This document shows, piece after piece, positions 60,698 through 64,000 of a stretch of DNA of 64,000 nucleotides (position 1 is its first letter; each line of letters opens with the position of its first letter). The notes beneath the pieces were generated by a model. That model saw nothing but the letters and a program-made list of their open reading frames with translations, had not been told where the DNA came from and made no database searches. Source of the DNA: Candidatus Heimdallarchaeota archaeon (GTDB taxonomy: Archaea; Asgardarchaeota; Heimdallarchaeia; Heimdallarchaeales; Heimdallarchaeaceae); contig JAUVXV010000005.1 of the NCBI GenBank assembly GCA_030603365.1, forward strand, positions 62,001-126,000, read 5' to 3'. Made by a program: the position numbers and the translations under genes.

Positions 60698-61888
60698 ATG
60701 ACTGTATTTGATTATACGAACGTCTCATCATCAGCATTTCAATTAAGATGTACTGCCTGTGGTGATGTTCATAACATTCAAGCAAAACACAGAACTTGTT
60801 CCTGTGGAAAAGTTTTGTTTGTAGATTACGATCTTGAGAAAGCCAAAGAAACTTTAGATTTAGGTTCTATTCAATCTAGACATAGATACAATATATGGCG
60901 AATGGCTGAAATTATGCCAGTTTTTGAAGAGAAACATCGATACAGCTTAGGAGAAGGATGGACACCCATTGTTAATCTGAAAAATATTGGTGATAAATTA
61001 GATCTACAACATCTTTACATTAAAGATGAAAGTTTCAATCCAACAGGTTCTTTCAAGAGTAGAGGTTTATGTGCAGCAGTTTCAAGAGCAGTTGAATTGG
61101 GGATAAACGAATTTGTTATCCCTACAGCTGGAAATGCAGGAGCAGCTTTAGCTGCATATGCTGCTAAAACAAATTCTAATGCTCATATCTACATGCCAGA
61201 AGATACCCCTCCTTTCATTGTCACAGAAATTAAAGCTCTTGGTGCAGATGCTCATCTGGTTAAAGGATTGATTACAGATGCTGGAAGAATAGCTAAAGAG
61301 CAAGGTGCAGCTAATAATTGGTTTGATGTTTCTACACTCAAAGAACCCTATAGAGCAGAAGGCAAAAAAACAATGGGTTTAGAGTTAGCTGAGCAGTTCA
61401 ATTGGATTCTTCCTGATGCAATTATTTATCCAACAGGAGGAGGAACTGGAATAATAGGAATGTGGAAAGCTTTCGATGAATTAGAAGAACTAGGATTAAT
61501 TGATGGTAAAAGACCAAAGATGATCTCTATCCAATCTAGTACCTGTGCTCCTATAGTGAGAGCATTTAAAGAAGGAAAAGATTATGCTGAATTCTGGGAA
61601 AATGCTGAGACAATAGCTGCTGGATTAAGAGTACCTTCTGCAATTGCCGATTATTTAATTCTAAATACTATCAGAGAATCGAAAGGAACTGCTCTAGCTG
61701 TAGATGATTTAACAATTAAAATAGCTATGACTCAGTTGGCAAAAGAAGAAGGTATAATGTTGTCAGCAGAAGGTGCTGCAACTATAGCTGCTTTAGAGCT
61801 TTTGCTAAGTAACGGTGATATACAAACAGATGAGAAAATAGTTGCTTTTGGAACAGGTTCTGGTTTGACTACTCCAGAAGCATGGTGA
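60698..61888 (+). CDS. thrC: Threonine synthase
   Basis: 396 residues, a PLP-dependent enzyme of fold type II that turns O-phosphohomoserine into threonine. The N terminus has zinc-ribbon-like CTACGD...TCSCGK, typical of archaeal forms. The PLP Lys is in NPTGSFKSRG, the phosphate-binding loop is PTGGGTGIIG, and TAGNAGAALAAYAA is the substrate Asn loop. Length is normal. The gene starts 54 bp after the TPR gene, with no clear link to it, and is convergent with the LLM oxidoreductase at 61894. Confidence 0.92.
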   Translation: MTVFDYTNVSSSAFQLRCTACGDVHNIQAKHRTCSCGKVLFVDYDLEKAKETLDLGSIQSRHRYNIWRMAEIMPVFEEKHRYSLGEGWTPIVNLKNIGDKLDLQHLYIKDESFNPTGSFKSRGLCAAVSRAVELGINEFVIPTAGNAGAALAAYAAKTNSNAHIYMPEDTPPFIVTEIKALGADAHLVKGLITDAGRIAKEQGAANNWFDVSTLKEPYRAEGKKTMGLELAEQFNWILPDAIIYPTGGGTGIIGMWKAFDELEELGLIDGKRPKMISIQSSTCAPIVRAFKEGKDYAEFWENAETIAAGLRVPSAIADYLILNTIRESKGTALAVDDLTIKIAMTQLAKEEGIMLSAEGAATIAALELLLSNGDIQTDEKIVAFGTGSGLTTPEAW

Positions 61889-61893
61889 AAAGA

Positions 61894-62841
61894 TTAAATC
61901 TTTGGAATGATTTCTTCAGCCATTACTTTCATTTGCTCAATTTCCTTGTTCATTGGGAACATAAAGATGAATTGTTCGACTCCAAGTTTTTTATAAACCT
62001 TTAACCATTCTCTGATTTCTTCAATAGTTCCATGCATAGAACCTTCATATCGTTTTTCTATTTCCTCTTGGGAGAATCCACGTTTTTCAGCTACTTCTTT
62101 CCATACAGCTTTTTTCTCTTCTTCTGATTCATAGATTCTAGTCCAGACTCCATAAGATCTACGCAAAACATCTGGTTTTCTATTGTATTTCTCACAGAGT
62201 ACATCTAGTTGATTCATTTTATCTTCAAAATTTTCAGGAGTATAAGCCCAAGCTAAATTAATTCCATCAGCATGTTCAGCTGCTAGATTGAGCATTTTTG
62301 GTCTTCCATACATTGTTCCAACCCAAATATCAGGATGTGGTTGTTGAAAGGGTTTTGGAAAAGAAACAGCATTATTCAGCTGATAATACTCGCCTTTGAA
62401 ATCTGCTCGCTCTTGAGTCCAAAGATTGCGAATTACTTTAATTCCTTCTATCATTTGTTTTAGTCTGATTCCAGTTGAAAGAAACTCTAAACCATATTGA
62501 TCATACTCAACTTCTTTCCACCCTCCACCATAGCCAAATTCTATTCTTCCTTTAGAGAAATGATCAAGTGAAGCCACTTGTTTAGCCAGAACTGAGGGAT
62601 GCCTATAATTATTACAAAATACAAGAGAACCAATACGAAGTTTTTCAGTATAGGAAACAGCTGCCATCATAGCTGTAAAACATTCGTAAGCTAAAGTATC
62701 AGTAGCATCAGCTGTCATCATAAAATGGTCAGAAAACCAAGCATGAGTGAATTTGTTATTCTCAGCGAATTGAACCATATCTTTTATTTGTTCGAAATTA
62801 AAACCAAATTGTGGTTCGACCTGTAAACCATAGAATGTCAT
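61894..62841 (-). CDS. LLM-class F420-dependent oxidoreductase (copy 1)
   Basis: 315 residues with the luciferase-like monooxygenase TIM barrel: TFYGLQVEPQFGF, FTHAWFSDHF, LRIGSLV..NNYRHP, LDHFSKGRIEFGYGGGW and PFQQPHPDIWVG. This group binds coenzyme F420 or FMN and oxidises or reduces small molecules. It is about 55-60% similar to the neighbour at 62889, so the two are tandem duplicates. 47 bp separate them, on the same strand. Substrate unknown. Confidence 0.88.
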   Translation of the reverse strand: MTFYGLQVEPQFGFNFEQIKDMVQFAENNKFTHAWFSDHFMMTADATDTLAYECFTAMMAAVSYTEKLRIGSLVFCNNYRHPSVLAKQVASLDHFSKGRIEFGYGGGWKEVEYDQYGLEFLSTGIRLKQMIEGIKVIRNLWTQERADFKGEYYQLNNAVSFPKPFQQPHPDIWVGTMYGRPKMLNLAAEHADGINLAWAYTPENFEDKMNQLDVLCEKYNRKPDVLRRSYGVWTRIYESEEEKKAVWKEVAEKRGFSQEEIEKRYEGSMHGTIEEIREWLKVYKKLGVEQFIFMFPMNKEIEQMKVMAEEIIPKI

Positions 62842-62888
62842 GAATAGATAGAAAAAAGGAGATTAATAAATGGTTAGGTTCAAAGAAA

Positions 62889-63836
62889 TTAGACCTTGGG
62901 CATTATTTTATCCTTAAAGATTTTCATCTGCTCTACTTCTTCCTTTAATGGGAAGAAGAGTATCAAATGGTCTGCTCCTATTTTTTTGTATTCATTAATT
63001 TTTGAAACAATCTCATCTGGCGTTCCATGCAGAATTTTAGATAATCTTTGTTCAAGTTCATCAACCGTGATTTTCTGATGTTCAGCTGTCTCTTTTAGAT
63101 ACTTTTCTTTCTCTCCCCCGTCCTTGTAGATTTGTGTCCAAGCTCCATAAGACTTCTTCATATCTTTGTAGTCTCTACCATACCCATCCATCATGTTTTC
63201 CAGCTTGTTAAATTTCTGTTCTAATTCTTCAGCTGGAACTGCCCAAGCAAAATTTACTCCTTCACCATATTTTGCTGTTAAATTGAGAATTTTATCTTTT
63301 CCGCTTCCAACTCCTATCCATATTGTAGGATGAGGTTGCTGATAGGGTTTAGGTGCAGCAACAGCATTTTTAATTTTATAATACTTACCATCAAAATTGG
63401 TTCTTTCTTCTGTCCATAAACTTTTGACAATTTGAAGAGCTTCCTCAAACATAGCTAGTCTTACTCCACCACTTGGAAAATCAATTCCATACTGGTTAAA
63501 CTCTAGTTCTTTCCACCCTGTTCCAAATCCAAACTCAACTCTACCATGACTAAAGTGGTCAAGAGTTACAAATTGTTTTGCCAATACAGCTGGATAACGA
63601 TAGAGATTACATAGCACTAAAGGACCTATTCGCAATTTTTCAGTTTTCGCAGCTGCTCCCATCATCGCTGATATACACTCAAAACATTCAGTATCTACTG
63701 AATCTTCTCTCAGAAGAAAATGATCTGAAAACCATGCATGAGTGAAATCTATTTTCTCAGCTGTTTGAACTATGTCAAAAATCTCTTGCCAATTATATCC
63801 CATTTGCGGTTCGATTTGAACACCAAAAGTAGTCAT
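62889..63836 (-). CDS. LLM-class F420-dependent oxidoreductase (copy 2)
   Basis: 315 residues, same family and layout as the copy at 61894: TFGVQIEPQMGY, FTHAWFSDHF, LVLCNLYRYPAVLAKQ, LDHFSHGRVEFGFGTGW and PYQQPHPTIWIG. Insertions and the C-terminal third differ from copy 1, so substrates may differ. First gene of the tandem pair. The 164 bp after 63836 to the end of the window show no further gene; the sequence is AT-rich. Confidence 0.88.
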   Translation of the reverse strand: MTTFGVQIEPQMGYNWQEIFDIVQTAEKIDFTHAWFSDHFLLREDSVDTECFECISAMMGAAAKTEKLRIGPLVLCNLYRYPAVLAKQFVTLDHFSHGRVEFGFGTGWKELEFNQYGIDFPSGGVRLAMFEEALQIVKSLWTEERTNFDGKYYKIKNAVAAPKPYQQPHPTIWIGVGSGKDKILNLTAKYGEGVNFAWAVPAEELEQKFNKLENMMDGYGRDYKDMKKSYGAWTQIYKDGGEKEKYLKETAEHQKITVDELEQRLSKILHGTPDEIVSKINEYKKIGADHLILFFPLKEEVEQMKIFKDKIMPKV

Positions 63837-64000
63837 GATTAAGAAATAAAGAGGATTTTAATAAGTTTTTACTCTATTTCTTTAAAAGCAATTTTCTGTA
63901 ATATTCTAGAAGTAATGGAGCTAGCTCAATTCTTTAATCGTTTCATTGAGAGATGATAAGAAATGAAAAATAAAAAAATTTCAAGTATAATAGTTACCAC

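Noticed and set aside
1..64000. CRISPR array
   Set aside because: No series of direct repeats with regular unique spacers was seen; the only tandem repeat is the 45-bp coding repeat near 39.5 kb.

Overview
The window is AT-rich DNA from an archaeon, most likely an Asgard archaeon (Promethearchaeota). It carries three eukaryote-like small GTPase genes (Rag-like at 19639, Arf-like at 29738, Rab-like at 53016) and a membrane protein with a RING-like finger. Longin/roadblock-type domains are fused to a seven-helix membrane protein and to a TPR protein. Ordinary archaeal traits are also present: TATA boxes about 24 bp before start codons (leaderless transcripts), GGTGA-type ribosome binding sites, the PCNA-binding repair protein NreA, a tungsten-type aldehyde ferredoxin oxidoreductase and F420-type LLM oxidoreductases. 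I cannot fix the clade from this sequence alone.

Region 1 (1-16.9 kb) is a fatty-acid/polyketide locus. A 3361-residue megasynthase has the order flavin enoyl reductase (two nitronate-monooxygenase-like halves), KS, AT, second KS, ACP, ACP, KR, DH, phosphopantetheinyl transferase. An alpha/beta hydrolase is translationally coupled behind it. Genes for an acyl-CoA carboxylase surround it: two carboxyltransferases (one cut by the window edge), two biotin carboxylases and one biotin carrier protein. The carboxylase would supply malonyl-CoA to the synthase. Both ACPs carry Thr where the phosphopantetheine Ser is expected. A perfect 21-bp palindrome lies in the divergent promoter region.

Region 2 (17-25.9 kb) holds a YcaQ-like DNA glycosylase, NreA, a Rag-like GTPase, a surface-anchored DJ-1/PfpI gene broken by one in-frame TAG, two NosD-type beta-helix surface proteins and a pair of VOC-fold proteins. 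Region 3 (26-36.3 kb) has an IS605-type tnpB with its guide-RNA end, an AOR-family enzyme, the Arf-like GTPase, a membrane beta-lactamase-fold protein, a nucleotidyltransferase, an Ldh_2 dehydrogenase and the 7TM-longin protein.

Region 4 (36.3-39.7 kb) is rich in predicted RNA structure: a hairpin array, a multi-branched roughly 150-nt RNA closed by an 11-bp helix, and paired hairpins between convergent genes. These lie around two HTH regulators and a tiny secreted repeat peptide. Region 5 (40-51 kb) has zinc-ribbon membrane proteins, a third beta-helix protein, the RING-like membrane protein, a radical SAM protein, an aldo-keto reductase, an FGGY kinase facing a dehydrogenase-aldolase fusion, and a membrane-anchored SCP2 protein.

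At 51.1-51.35 kb there is a stand-alone, promoter-bearing RNA that resembles the guide-RNA end of the tnpB element at 26-27 kb but has no nuclease gene. Region 6 (51.5-64 kb) has a MoaD/ubiquitin-fold protein, a two-subunit ThDP decarboxylase, the Rab-like GTPase, TrmO, a sugar nucleotidyltransferase, a thioredoxin-like exported protein, two uncharacterised membrane proteins, the TPR-longin protein, threonine synthase and two tandem LLM oxidoreductases. I saw no tRNA, rRNA, CRISPR array or replication origin.
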